From contig JALIRH010000002.1 of assembly GCA_023055505.1 (NCBI GenBank), positions 54,043,733 through 54,107,732 on the forward strand: a stretch of DNA of 64,000 nt. The letters are read 5' to 3'. The first letter of the stretch is position 1. Each line of letters opens with the position of its first letter. Below, in pieces: positions 1 to 11,433 of the stretch. Made by a program: the position numbers and the translations under genes. Source of the DNA: Callipepla californica brunnescens (lineage: Eukaryota > Chordata > Aves > Galliformes > Odontophoridae). The notes below the pieces were generated by a model. The model did no database searches. It was not told the origin of the DNA and saw only the letters and a list, made by a program, of their open reading frames with translations.

Positions 1-216
1 TTTAATCTGTTTCCAGTTGTTTTAGGGATATTAGAGATGTATATTTTTTCCTTTTGTTTCATCAAGTTAAGGATCAGATCTTATAAATGAGATTCCACTT
101 CTTAGCCCCACTGAGCAGCAGGCAGAAAAATGTTGCTATAACCACGTTTTGTTTTGTAATATTTATGCATGTGCTCTTTTTTGATAATTAAAATATTTAG
201 CTCTTCAGCCGCTGCT

Positions 217-246
217 GGAGGGGGGAAAAGAAAAAGGAAAAAGGAG
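217..246 (+). repeat. 30-nt homopurine tract
   Basis: An uninterrupted run of A and G only, moving from a G-rich to an A-rich half. It is low-complexity sequence and could in principle form triplex DNA. No gene context is attached to it. Confidence 0.8.
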
Positions 247-2850
247 CAAGAGCTAATTCCTGTCGAAGGAACCCAACTGTGAGTAATAAGAGCCATTAGT
301 AACAGGCACTGGTAGTAAAACAGAAGATAGGACTTTAAAAGAAACATCACAGTTTGGTTATCATTTTAAGAGGTGAGGAAAGTAAAATGTGTTCTTAGGT
401 GAGGTTGGCTCCTGGGAGGCAGAGGTAGCACTGTCAATTACCAGCAAGACTTTTTTAACTTGAGTGAATACTTCCAGTTCTTACAGTTGATGGCAGAATT
501 CTGCTAATGGCATTCCAAGTTTTTCCCAGGGCAGCAGCTCCTGTGTAGGGATTCTTGGGGAAAAAAGAACTCTGATGGTTGTTACTGAAGGTCACTGTGT
601 GTGTGTGTGGCAGTAGACAGAATGAGGCACAAATTGGTAGCTTCAAAACATACCTGCTGTTGATTGTAGAACTGGTTATATACTTTCAACCAGAGTATTG
701 GGTTTGGCACTTTCTAGTTTGCACACTTTAATGCCCACGTGCTATTTAATACTCAGTTTTTGTCAGTTCTTGCAGCAGTTTTTGATCTGGCTTTCTTTTA
801 CAGCGGAAATAAAACATGTTCTAGTGCATAAAGCATGCATCACCATTACAGTTTAAACTTTGAGCTTTTTGTTCAGTCAGTGCCATAATTTTTTACCAGT
901 TTTGAACTGAAGATTCAGTCAGAGGAGTTGGCAGCAAGAAGAGGTGATCTTCTGTGGACAGTTCTCTAGACAAAGATATTTTACTCTGGGAGCACTGAAT
1001 GTGTCTGAGTACTTTGATGTCCTCTGTCAGAGACAATTATTGTGCAGAGGAAAATTCATATTCTTAAACTGAAGATGTTTCCAATTTGTGCAATGAATTT
1101 TTTAGGAAGTGGTCTAAAGACAAAATAAGGAGGAATGTAACATTACTGAGTTAATCAGTAATAGTAGCTGTGAGGTGCTGAATGCACAGCCAAAAGTGTA
1201 CCCATATCCTGGGCTTCCAGAAGGAAGGAAACTGGATCCATTTTGTCTTTTTACAGTGAAGGTGTACTCTTTGTGCTATACAATGAGGTGAGGGAAAAAT
1301 GGAGTAAATGGTGATTTTAGAAAGCTGTAGATCACCTTGAATCAGTTCATAAGAAATCTATGAAGCTACTGCAAAGAAACTTGTATGCTCCTGGCCTTTA
1401 GCAGATAGGCACATGTGAACCCTGATTCAGATACAGTTGAGAATTAAATTAGCGGCATAAAAATATACAAACAGCGTAATATCAGATGCTGAAATTATTT
1501 GCCTGAGCATCTGTTACAGAGCTAGCATTTCTAGCTTCAGTCTTCTTTTCTGACAGCACTGGATATTTCGAAGAATTAAATATTCTTCAAGTATATTCTT
1601 TCTTGTGCAGCTTTTTGAATTTCTAACTTAAATGCTTTGTGTTCGTTAGTCATGAAAATATAACATACAAAATATAAAATGAAACCTTTTAACTTGGTGG
1701 ATTTTTAAGATGTTTTTATACAGTTTTCCTTTATTCTTATAATAGTACTTCTTATTTTTTTTTCCTTCTGGATTATCACAGTGATCTGTGTAGTTCAGAT
1801 GTCTGTCTCTTGATGTTTATTTTTTATTTTTCCCCTTAGACTTTGAAGCTCAGAGTACCATTCAATACATTTTACCATGAATCGTTAGGTAATAAGTAGC
1901 TTATAGGAAAAAAAACTCTCTTCGGTAGACATATAAAGTTGTATGAGATACATGAATTTAGATAAGAACGATTGTGTAGAAAAGCTGGCAGTAGTCAGTA
2001 GGAGCAATAGTGTGATGTCAAATACAGGATCAAACATATGAGTATCTATTGAGTTCCCAGCAGCAAGAGAAGGATCCATTTTGTATGTTTCCTGTGTAGA
2101 GAGCTGCTTTGTGTTCCTTAATAGTACTTCATTTCTGATATTAAAAGATAATGTATCTGTTCTTAGCATTGCTCAGACAGTTTAATTGCCACCTAAGTTC
2201 AGATATTATTCCTTGTCAGAAATATAAAACTACAGTCTTCCAGATGCAGAGATATCTGCCTGTTAGGGGATGCTGATAGCCTTGCCTGAAAAGTGTTTGT
2301 GCTCTGTAGGAATAGAATAGGGAACAGAGGATGTTTAGCCAGAAAAATATGAAAGGGAAGTAGGTGCATGTCAAACGTGGGCAGAGGGAATATCAGCCTT
2401 CTGGTGACTCACCTCTGCTCCAACTTGGAAAGGCTGCTGGTTTGACTCTGAGCACATTCAGGGATTTTGTTTTTAAATGATGTATCATACACTGGGGATC
2501 CTGTTGTTTATTGGACATATTGCTGGGAAGATTTTCTGCATCTCTGTGCCAAACTGTGTTTTTTAAATTTTTTCTCCCCCATGTTACTGTGCCCAAGATA
2601 CTGTTTTCTGCAAAAGCAGCAAAGGAAAACGTATTAATGACTGTTATTTTTAGGCTCCTAACTAAACAGTTTAATTTAGGCATTAAAGGCATCCTAGGAA
2701 GTCAGTGGAGACATGTGGATCCCTCCCAGTGGTGGCATAGAACAAGAGCTTGTTTTAGATGCATGCAGAGGCTTGGTTAGAGAACCAGGTTCTTGACATT
2801 GGCCATGGGGATCCCAGACAGATCAGCCTTCCAACTTAGAGAAAGCTCTC

Positions 2851-2867
2851 GCCTGCCTAAGGCAGGC
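2851..2867. repeat. Short perfect palindrome
   Basis: GCCTGCCT is followed after one base by its exact reverse complement AGGCAGGC. At 8 bp per arm this may be chance. It lies in a slightly GC-richer patch (about 2800-3000) without a recognised gene. Confidence 0.7.
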
Positions 2868-3494
2868 AACCTGGATACCAGGGTCATCACTTTTCTTCTC
2901 CTCCCACTGGTTGCTGATGTGTAACTAAGCTGTTGTTCCCCTCCCTAGGGAACTTCAGGCCATGGGCTGTCCTCCCTTGCCTTTCCTCTCTCCTTGTCAA
3001 TCAAACAGGCAATTTGCAAGCAGTATTGATTGGAGGTTTGAAGGTTTTTCTTAAGTGAATCTCAAGCTACTAAGCTTGATAGCTAAACATGCCCTTCTTT
3101 GCTATTCCAGTTGACTGTCACCTGTCACGGTGCTGCAGTGTGGATTGGTTTCTATATAAAGAAAGTGAAATGGTTCACAGGATATGCTGGAAAAACCTTG
3201 TAGGCAGCAATTTGCTTTTTCACTTTCTTCTTGTTTCCTCTGTTGGAATAATTCCAAAGAAAATGCATTGGTCATGCAAGTCTCTTTGCATCACTCTTGG
3301 TGAGATTGATTTGGCATTAAAATCTATTTTGTGTAACTCACTGATGTTAGTCTTGTCTTAGTATGAATAGAGTTCTCAGAAGCATAACATCTTTAAAGCT
3401 ATCCACTTGTTCTTAAGGCCATATCATGCTCTGAAGGAGAAATTCAGGATTCAGATTCATTTCAGTTCCTATTAAGAGCAAAAATATCTTTCCG

Positions 3495-3820
3495 TTCACT
3501 TACTGAAGTGAATCAAAAGTCAGAGGCAGTCAAAGGTGGTTAAAATCTGCAAGAAATTGTTACAAAATCTGTTGAACTTTAACAGCCATGCATTTTGTCA
3601 GAAGGATGTTCACTTTGAAAGATGTTTCTTGCAGGAACAGCTTGTTGGCAATTTTTTTTTTTTTCTTGAGGTATTGACAGATGAGCTCTGGAAATTTTTA
3701 AGAGATTTCCAGCCCCCGTCAGTAAGTTGGTAGAAGCAAACTTACGCCAGCTTCTGAACTGCAGTTGTTTACAATCCATCATATTAACTTAAACCACCTC
3801 TGACTTCAGTTTAAGTGAAT
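3495..3820. repeat. Imperfect inverted-repeat pair, MITE-like candidate
   Basis: The left arm (3495-3545) carries TTCACTTA, CTGAAG, TCAGAGG and GGTGGTTAA in order. The right arm (3784-3820), read on the minus strand, carries TTCACTTA, CTGAAG, TCAGAGG and TGGTTTAA in the same order, with different spacing. The arms are about 240 bp apart. This could be a decayed small DNA transposon with terminal inverted repeats, or coincidence. No family was recognised and no transposase is encoded inside. Confidence 0.3.
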
Positions 3821-4089
3821 ATGTAGCGCCGTGAAGTCAGTCCTTCTGTCACGTTTGTTATATGGACAGTAAGGTTTCTGACAGGGGTACTGCAGATGCT
3901 TGAGTCTGGTAGGCTCTTAATCTCAAAAAACACCATCAATCAGTAGACAGTTCTCTGGCACTTTCGGTCCTGTATGTATGTTTCTTACACTGGAGCAGCA
4001 TGGAGATGGCCATTCTAGATTACTGTGCTTATTAGATTTCTCATTTCATTTTGAATTTAGCAGGTGATAGCATCTTGTGGTCAGTGGTC

Positions 4090-4640
4090 AGTACACTGAA
4101 GGGCAGGACTGTTCTGTGGGACCTGGGTAGGATAGGCAGGTGAACTGACGGGAGTCTCATGGAGTTCAAAGAAAGGCTAATGAAAAGTCCTGTGTTTGGG
4201 ATGGAGTAACCGCATGTCCAAAGACTGGCTGGACATTTGACTTGCTAGAAAGCAGCTTTGCAGAAGAAAGTCTTATTCTGGATGACAGTGAGTCAGTTGT
4301 GAGTCAGCAGTGCGTCCTTGGAATTAGGAAGTACAACTGCATGCTGGGCTATATCACCGGAAATGTAACCAGCAGGCTGAGGAACGTGGTTCTTCCCCTC
4401 TATTTGCATTTGAGATCACAACTGGAATACTGTGTCTGGTTTTGTTATCCCCAGTCCATGGAAGACTTCAACAAGTTGGAGCGGAGTCCATCAGAAGGCC
4501 ACCATGCTGACCCCTGCCTCCATGGGAGGTGGGCAAGGAGAAGCTGAGGGAACTAGTTGAGCTTAGTTTTAAGAAGAGAGGGCAGAGCTGAACTTTTCTC
4601 AGAGGTGTGCAGGTGAGTGGATTGCATGAGCACTTGCTCC
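4090..4640 (+). mobile_element. Old, degraded CR1 LINE fragment (ORF2 C-terminal part)
   Basis: This is a 5'-truncated and internally eroded copy of the CR1 non-LTR retrotransposon. The stretch around 4242-4480 still translates on the plus strand to the CR1 ORF2 C-terminal region: VSQQCVLGIRK, then LGYI, then a VTSRLRNVVLPLY block, then LRSQLEYCVWF. These align with the [24 protein letters not shown] and [10 protein letters not shown] blocks of the younger copy at 16414-17083. The nucleotide match starts near 4095. After about 4540 the element appears internally deleted, and no ATTCTGTG tail is visible. It is clearly more diverged than the other plus-strand CR1 copies, so probably older. End points are approximate. 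Confidence 0.75.
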
Positions 4641-5682
4641 CAGCATAGATGCAGTTATTTCCTAGGTACCTGTCTGTCAACTTACTTACATTCTAGCTAA
4701 GCCTGCTATTGGTGAGGCTGTTACTGAGTTCATCATCTGTCCCTTGAAGGATAGGAGAGCAAGTCCATTCCTGTTTCATCTCTCCACTGTGCTCTTCATG
4801 TTGTAGTTTTACATGTTTTACAGTGTTTCTCTTAAGAAGGCATTATCTAGACTCCTTGGTAATACTTGGTAGACAAACTGTTTTCCTTCTGTATGTCTCT
4901 CCTTCCCAACCTGTCTGGGGTAAGTCCAACTCTTCAACATGATTTGGAGTGAGAAATGAACAACAGCTGCATTTGTCCATGTGAATGAGAAACAACTGGC
5001 AACTGGTAAGAGGGGAAAGTTATTCTTCACAAAATGTGAAGCAGGTGAAGAGCCCCGTGGAGAATGGCTTAATGGGAGAAAAAAATAAGAGAGTGATGAG
5101 GAATGTCCTACTACACAAGAGTGCTTGATGTCTTCTCTGCTTCTACTGATACCAGTGATGAAAGTCTATAGATTCTCCAGTGATATTGTAGCTACCTTGG
5201 ACTTACACTAGGGGGACAGTGTCTTCTTCCAGAGAAGAAATGAAAGATCATGGAAATAACTTCTGGATTTATAGTTAATTTTTCTGTATGTTTTTAATAC
5301 ATAATTTTTCAGGAGTATTAGATAAAAACTTTTCCCTTGCATTGTAGATCATTCATAACAGTATTCCTTCGTTCCTTGCAAATATGATAGGTTTGGTCAG
5401 TTTATATTTATTCTCTCTTGAAACACCAGTTCAGGTTTCAAGGATAATATTAGTACTTAATTACTGGGTCTTACTGAGGCTGTGGCTGCATAGCATTTTT
5501 AAATTTCTTCATTATTAATAATGATACAAATGTTAGTGAGTAGTAAGTTCTTAGTGAGGCTTTCCACTGTAAAATTCATTAAAAGGTAGTGTCTCACTTT
5601 CAGGAAAGTTAGCAGTGAGCTTCATTTTTACAGCGAACCTTTGTTCTTTGTTTCTTTTGTATATCTCCTATGTTTCTCTTAG

Positions 5683-5718
5683 GAGGTCTCTTTGTACGTG
5701 CTTGAAAGGAAGAGACCT
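5683..5718. repeat. Small inverted repeat / stem-loop
   Basis: GAGGTCTCTT (5683-5692) is complementary to AAGAGACCTC (5709-5718), with a 16-nt loop. Outside the stem, CTTAG and CTTAG-like bases give weak extra pairing. No U-tract or gene context suggests a function. Confidence 0.6.
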
Positions 5719-7818
5719 CTTAGTTATCTAGAAGTAACTAAGCTCTTCAATGAGTTGTGACAGTTATTTGTAGCATATAGTCCCAGCTGTAAAGGTGGAT
5801 ATGTCTAAATTGAGGCTGTCAAAAGAGATTGTGAATTGCATTTCACAATGCTATAAGAACATGTAGACATGTCTCTCTGAAGACCTTGCTACTGGTATTA
5901 CATGGGACTGCTGCGCTGCTTGCTGAGGCTCCCTATACTTGCATCATTTATTAAAACATTACTACTTATTTATGTTCTGATACTAAAGTAAATGTCCGTT
6001 TTGTTTTGTAGATTTTACAGGCTTTTTCCATGGTACTTAGCCCTTCCATAGCTCTCCGCTTCAGTCTCCAGTGACTGGGGTGTCTTTGAATGTCTAAAGA
6101 ATGGCTGAAGGTAGTAAAGAATTAGTTTGCTTTGTGTTAACTATAGCTATCTGATTTCAGGGGAATCTTTTGTGGTTTTGCATGCTTATTCAACTCAGCC
6201 ACTTATTTCCTCGGGATTTTCTAAGTGTGATGGGCTGGAGCTGAATGTGTGTTTGTTGCTCACACATACAGAAAATGGTAAATACACCATGCTGTTCAAC
6301 ATACGATAGAGATTTTGAGTTCTTGCAACAGTTCAGGAAATCTGTGTAGTGGGAAGGATGTATTTCTAAGAACCCTCAGTTCCTATATAAAATGTTTCAG
6401 GTACAGATTCTGAAACATTTAACAAAATGAGTAAATTCTACTTCCATTGTGTAGGTGCGGAGACTGTACATGCAAAAGTGATTTGCTTTATCTATCAGAG
6501 TCTGAGAATAGAGCCTGAGTTTCTGTATTCTTACTCTTGTTCTTTATTCACCGAATGATACTATTTTCCTTAAATAGTAACTTTTTTTCCCCCAAATTTT
6601 ATAAATAATTTGGATAGCCTACTGAATATGCATGTTCTAAAGCACTCAAACAGTTCCTTTTCATCTGGCACAGCATGGAGCTCGCAGTTTTATCCTTAAT
6701 CTACCCACAAAATATGTGACTACTGTTCAATTTATACAGGGCCTTATTCTTAGATTGTATTGTACTTTCTGAAAAATTATTATTTTTTTTCCCCATGAAA
6801 TTCGTCACTCTTAGTTTACGAAAAAAAGGTAGAGTGGTAAGAAGGTTACAAATGTGCTGATGCTTTACCAGTTCATTTTAGGGTTTGGATTTTTACTTGA
6901 TGAAGAAAGCTAAAAATAAGTTCCATTAGTTAAAGTTGACTTTACTGGCTTACCCAAATTGAAGGTTTTTGCTTGTTTCTCAAAATAAATAAAAAACTTA
7001 TATGGAAATGGTTAAGTATACTAAATTATTATTTGTTGTTGTTGTTATTACAGTCAGAATTTCTCCACAGTTGTGTTTGTGAGGGCAATTCATTATTTCT
7101 GTGTGTAGTGATAGTATAAAGTTGCATGAATTACTGGATTTTGTCAGTTCAGGAAATAGACTGGGGAAAAACAGTTCATGTTCCAAATTCCAGTTATAGT
7201 CCAGGCTCAAGGCGCTGCTCTTCTCTGTGTCTGTGATCCCAGCTCTGTAGTGATATTGTGCATGGAATTCCTTGACTTGGTGGATGGGTGTAGGTAAAGG
7301 TGGGTTGCCACAAAGGAACCTTGTCTGGGGCAGTTGTGAATGTGGGGCTTAATGATGGAATGACCATATGGTCTGTTTGGATAAGGTGGTCTCATTCCTA
7401 CTGAGGTCTAAAGGTTACCATCTACTTCAAACCTCAGGAACCTTTTTGTATATACAAAAACTATCAAGGATAGTTTTTAGGCTTCCTAGAAATTTATAAA
7501 GTGCCGTAATTTTGTGACTTGGTGAATCTGATCTGCTGGATGAGTATGAGTTCTTGGTGTCGAGAGTGACTTGAGCAATAAAATTATTGATTTGAACGTT
7601 TTAGTGCAACTCATCAAATTTGTCTTTCCATTCTTTGGAAAAAAAAGTCTTCAAGGATGAGAGGGAGGTGCAGCATTTCTTTTTGCTACCAAATTGCAGT
7701 TTGTATCTTTTGATAACTTGCTTCTGCGACAAGATTACAAAAGGAAACATAAAGAAACAGATCCAATCTGTTCTGAGGCCTTGGAAAGTTCTTGTATTTA
7801 TTATCTATCATAACCTAA

Positions 7819-7845
7819 GAAAAACAAAACAAAACAAAAAACACC
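7819..7845 (+). repeat. AAAAC-type simple repeat
   Basis: Repeated AAAAC units in an A-rich tract. It is low-complexity sequence, possibly the remnant of a poly(A) tail, but no retroposed body was recognised next to it. Confidence 0.7.
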
Positions 7846-8790
7846 AAAGGGCCGTTTCTTGTTTCGATCTTAATTTAAATGTTGCTGCACTTTGCATTCG
7901 CATATGATCCATAACTATTTACTTAATATTTAATAATTGCATGCACAGACTGAAATAGACAGTGCAAATATTTACACAGGAAGTCAGTTTTTGGACCTGT
8001 GTTGTATAGGAGCTATCAACATGATGGGTTTTGTATTTTGTAGAGTCTTATCTCATAGTTTATATATTGGTTCATTATCTTGCAGTGATTAGTGTGTGTA
8101 TATCTGGAATTATTTATTTGTAATTACACGTCCTTTTTTCAAAAGCCTTTTGACCCAGTGTATCAAAAGTGGACTTGTACTTTATGTCAGCTAGACTATG
8201 GTAAGATTAATTCTCTCTCTGCTCTTCCTTCCCTTCTACTGTTGAGTTTTGGCTATTGCAACACATAGGTAGCTGGTTGTTTTGTGAGATGTTGGTCTGG
8301 ATGTGACACACATTACAGCCTGCCTCCCGTGGAGCTGGTGAGGGAAGTGAGAAATATGATTCAGAGTTAGAATATCCTCTGGGACACTGGGAAGCAAGGA
8401 CAGATTATTTTGTGGAAAGAGAAACAGACATGACAGGGCTGTCTACAGAGAAGGAAAGAACAAAGAAGCAGCGACAGAAAAAAAAAAAAAACTTTTTAAC
8501 TTACACTGTCACCTTAATTCTGAAGTCAACTTTTATCTTACCAAGAGTTAGTAAGTTCAGAGGTGGGGTTTTTTTGTTTGTTTTTTAAGTAGGTTTACAA
8601 CACAACGGCCAAATTAACTGTTAAACCTTTTTCCTTTTTTTCTTTTAACTGAGCAAAGATTCTGGGTGGGTTGTAGTGTTGGTAAGTAAATTCTATTTAA
8701 GTGTAATAAGAATACAATATCCAGATGCTTTCAGATTCTAGCCTGTAGTTTTTTCCATTTACAGATTTTACTTCAGGTTGTCTACAAATT

Positions 8791-8887
8791 TTGGGGGGCT
8801 GCTCTGAAAGTAATGCCTGCTATTTTATTATGTTGGCCCACAAGGTCAGAGGCAGATGTTGGTGGTATGCCAGTAGAGGCTTAACCT
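8791..8887 (+). mobile_element. GalluHop-like mariner, 5' terminal fragment
   Basis: A 97-bp fragment of the 5' end of a mariner-family (Tc1/mariner) DNA transposon. It starts with the terminal inverted repeat (CTCTGAAAGTAATGCC) and runs on through sequence nearly identical to the start of the copy at 11434 (TATTTTATTATGTTG, then GGTCAGA.GCAGATGTTG, then TATGCCAGTAGA). The match stops at about 8887, exactly where CR1 reverse-transcriptase sequence begins. The rest of the mariner is not recognisable beyond the CR1 3' end at 10248, so this is not a simple intact mariner split by a LINE. The GalluHop name rests on memory of the family's termini. Confidence 0.85.
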
Positions 8888-10248
8888 TATAAGAAGGAAA
8901 GGAAGTGGGACCTGGAGAACTACAGCCCACTGAGCCTCATCGCTGTGCCTGGGAAGATCACGGAACAGATCCTACTGGAAGACATGTTGAGAAACATGAG
9001 GGGTAAACAGGTGATCTGAGACAGCCAACACTACTTCACCAAGGGAAAGCTGTGCCTGACCTATCTAGTGGCCTTCTGTGATGGAGTGATGGCATCAGTG
9101 GACAAAGGAAAGACAACTGATATAATTTCCCTGAACTTGTGCAAGGCCTTTGGCATAGTCTCCCCCCAGACCTTTAAATAAAAGAGAGATGAATTTGAAG
9201 GTTGGACTATTTGGTGGGTAAGTGATTGGTTGGAAGGTCACAGCCAAAGGGTTGTGGTCAATGACTCAATGTCCAGGTGGAGGCCAGTGACAAGCGATTT
9301 CCCCTTGGGGTCTACTGGTGCTCTTCAGCAGTCTTCATCAGCGACACAGATGATAGGATCAAGTGCACCCTCAGCAAGTTTGCTGATGACACTAAGCTGT
9401 TGATTATATGGCAGAAGGAAGGAATGCCATTCAGAAGGACTTTGGTAAACTTGAACGGTGGGCTGGTGTGAACCTAAGGAGGTTCAGCAGAGCATAGTGA
9501 AAGGTTTTATACTTGCGTTGGGATAATCCCATATATATATACAGCCTGGGAGAAGAACTTCTTGAGAGTAGCTCTACTGAGAAGGACTTATGTGTCTTGA
9601 TAGATGAAAAACTTAGCACGAGCCAGCAGTGTGCTCTTGCAGCCTGGAAGGCTGAAGGTACCCTGGGCTGCATCAGAAAATGGGTGGCCAGCAGGGCAAG
9701 GGAGGTGATTTTTCCACTCTGCTCTGCCCTGGTGAGGCTCCAGCTGAAGTATTGCCTCCAGATCTGAAGCTTCCAACACAGGAAAGATGTGGAGTTTTTG
9801 GAGAGGGTCCAGAGATTATCAGAGAGTTGGAGCACTTCTCCCATGAACATAAACTGAAGGAGCTTGGCTTGTTCAATCTGGAGGAGACTGTGGGGAGAAC
9901 TTATGACTGCCTTCCAGTATTTGAAAGGAGTTTATAAACAGGAGGGAAATCAAGTTTTCACATGGATAGATAGTGGTAAGACAAGGGAGAATGGTTTTAA
10001 ACTAAAGGAGGGAAGATTTAGGGTAGATGCCAGTGGAAAGTTTTTCACTGAGAGGGTGGTGAGGTGCTGGACCAGGTTGCCCAGAGAGGCTGTGGATACT
10101 CTGTCCCTGGAGGTGTTTGAGGCCAGGTTGGATGGTGCCCTTGGGAACCTGATCTCGTACTTGGTCTAGCAGTTGGCATCCCTGCTTGTGGCATAGGGGT
10201 TGGATGATCTTTGAGGTGCTGTCCAACCCAAGCCATTCTGTGATTCTG
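8888..10248 (+). mobile_element. CR1 LINE, 5'-truncated, ORF2 pseudogene plus 3' end
   Basis: The longest CR1 copy here, about 1.36 kb. It begins inside ORF2 with reverse-transcriptase sequence ([16 protein letters not shown], near 8890-8940). It keeps the FADDTK box, the RT active-site region, at 9379-9396, and the C-terminal SQQCAL, LGCI and SRAREVIF blocks at about 9620-9720. The frame is dead: stops occur at 9017 and 9179 in the first frame, the FADDTK part is in a second frame, and the C-terminal part (9513-9767) is in a third. The 3' untranslated part (about 9900-10230) carries the usual AGAGAGGCTGTGGA segment. The element ends with ATTCTGTG followed by ATTCTG at 10235-10248, the CR1 terminal octamer. 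The 5' edge abuts the mariner fragment directly. Confidence 0.95.
9379..9396 (+). pseudogene. CR1 reverse-transcriptase active-site box remnant
   Basis: These six codons read F-A-D-D-T-K, the catalytic-site motif of LINE reverse transcriptases, where two aspartates bind metal. The surrounding frame (9277-9471) reads on for about 65 codons before a stop. It joins neither the upstream RT part nor the downstream C-terminal part without frameshifts, so no active enzyme is encoded. Confidence 0.9.
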
Positions 10249-10654
10249 CACTATGGCACATTGTTTGGATGGTAATGCAGGTTTCTTGATCATGCTGGAA
10301 GGCCAGGGGTTCAGAGACACTGCAGCCCATATATTTTGAGCTTACAGGATGGGACAAAGCCCGACAAGTTGCTTCCCATTTGTCTTTGTTCCCATACTTT
10401 TACAATGGCACATACTGTACTTGTGAGTTGATCAACGTAATTATTTTATTTACAGCTGTGAAGGAATTACCATAACAGATCGGGACTGTTAAGCCAAGCT
10501 ATTTTAGTGTCTGCTGGTCAACAATGGAGGCATCAGAGAAGGATTCAAAAGGCTTCCTCGTGTCTATGTAGGGTTTTGGGTTAAAGTCTGGGACAGTATG
10601 TTGAATAGATGTCTGAAAATTATTAGAGCTCTGGATATTTTTGTTGCTCCATAT
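10249..10654. other. Unique spacer after CR1, no gene seen
   Basis: No continuation of the mariner fragment was found on this side of the CR1, and no other family or coding sequence was recognised. Confidence 0.5.
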
Positions 10655-10835
10655 AAATGTCTAATCCTTTTTTCAGTCTCATGAAGTCTTCACCCTTAAT
10701 GACATTTTGTAGTAGCAGTTAGTTCCACTGTCTAATTATGAATTGTATGATAGAGTATTGCCTATTTATAATGTTTAAATTTCACTGGAAGTCCCTTGTG
10801 TTAAGAGTTGCAGAGAACAGAAGCTTTCCTTATTT
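10655..10835 (-). mobile_element. Ancient CR1/L3-like LINE relic
   Basis: On the minus strand this resembles the conserved 3' region of ancient amniote CR1/L3-type LINEs. In the plus-strand reading the order is AATCC-TTTTT, TAGTTCCACTGTCTAATTAT, GAATTGTATGATAGAGTA, then CACTGGAAGTCCCTTGTG. This parallels the familiar block describing loss of a short segment, an AATTATG-type stretch, an AAAGTATTTCC-type stretch and CCCCTAGTTCTTGT. Similarity is patchy, as expected for an old copy. The identification rests on recall of the family consensus. Confidence 0.5.
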
Positions 10836-11433
10836 TTCTGCCTTCAGGGCTGTGTGACTAATCTATTTCAGGGATTTGCTTCTCATAAGAGAAACTCAGC
10901 TGCACAATATTTAACTTAAAAGTTTCTGAGAGTTTTTTGCTGGCTAATTACAAAGGCATTGTAATGAGACTTGAGATTCTAGTGCCATTCCATTTATCTC
11001 CTACATTTGAGAGAATTTGGCTCTAAGATTTCTGTCAACAGCAGATCGGATTTTATTATCAGAACAATACTTCAACAGTACTAGTTGTTACACTCAGGTA
11101 GAGTTCTGCACTTGTGTAGCTCCCAGCAAAAAAAAGAACACAAAACAAACAAACAAACAAAAAAACACAAAACAACCTAACAAATCCATAGGGGGCTTCT
11201 TCTGAACTTGGATTCCAGAGGCTTTTCAAAGGCTGTGGCACTGCACAAGTCAAAGAAGTGTATTTAGGCATATGCATCACACAGAAATCATGGTTCATGG
11301 TTAATTTCTCCAGATTTTTATTATTATTTTTAAATTCACACTGTACTACTGGGTGACTTCAGGTGAGACAGAACTAATTTAGCTGTAAAGAGTAAATACG
11401 TCCTCACAGTTCTCAACCTTACATGCATGAAAT
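10836..11433. other. Non-coding spacer with A/C-rich simple repeat
   Basis: An A-rich AAAC-type low-complexity tract (about 11127-11182) is the only feature seen. It opens short frames on both strands that are composition artefacts. Confidence 0.5.
11127..11182 (+). repeat. AAAC-type simple repeat
   Basis: Tandem CAAA/CAAAA units interrupted by single A runs and ACAC. The complementary strand gives a frame rich in Phe, Leu and Val that is not a gene. Confidence 0.75.

Larger units (their letters stand above)
1..4089. other. Unique non-coding stretch, no gene seen
   Basis: I see no exon-like or recognisable coding sequence here. Open frames are under 100 codons and look like chance. The stretch holds a homopurine run (217-246), a short GT run (596-609), a perfect 8-bp palindromic stem (2851-2867) and an imperfect inverted-repeat pair (3495-3820), listed separately where useful. 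No interspersed repeat was recognised. Confidence 0.5.
4641..8790. other. Unique AT-rich non-coding stretch, no gene seen
   Basis: No recognisable coding sequence or interspersed repeat. A local inverted repeat lies at 5683-5718 (GAGGTCTCTT and AAGAGACCTC, 16-nt loop), and an AAAAC-type simple repeat at 7819-7845. Open frames here are short and match nothing I know. Confidence 0.5.

Noticed and set aside
9431..9850. 139-codon minus-strand open frame
   Set aside because: It is the antisense of the plus-strand CR1 copy at 8888-10248 and has no protein similarity of its own.
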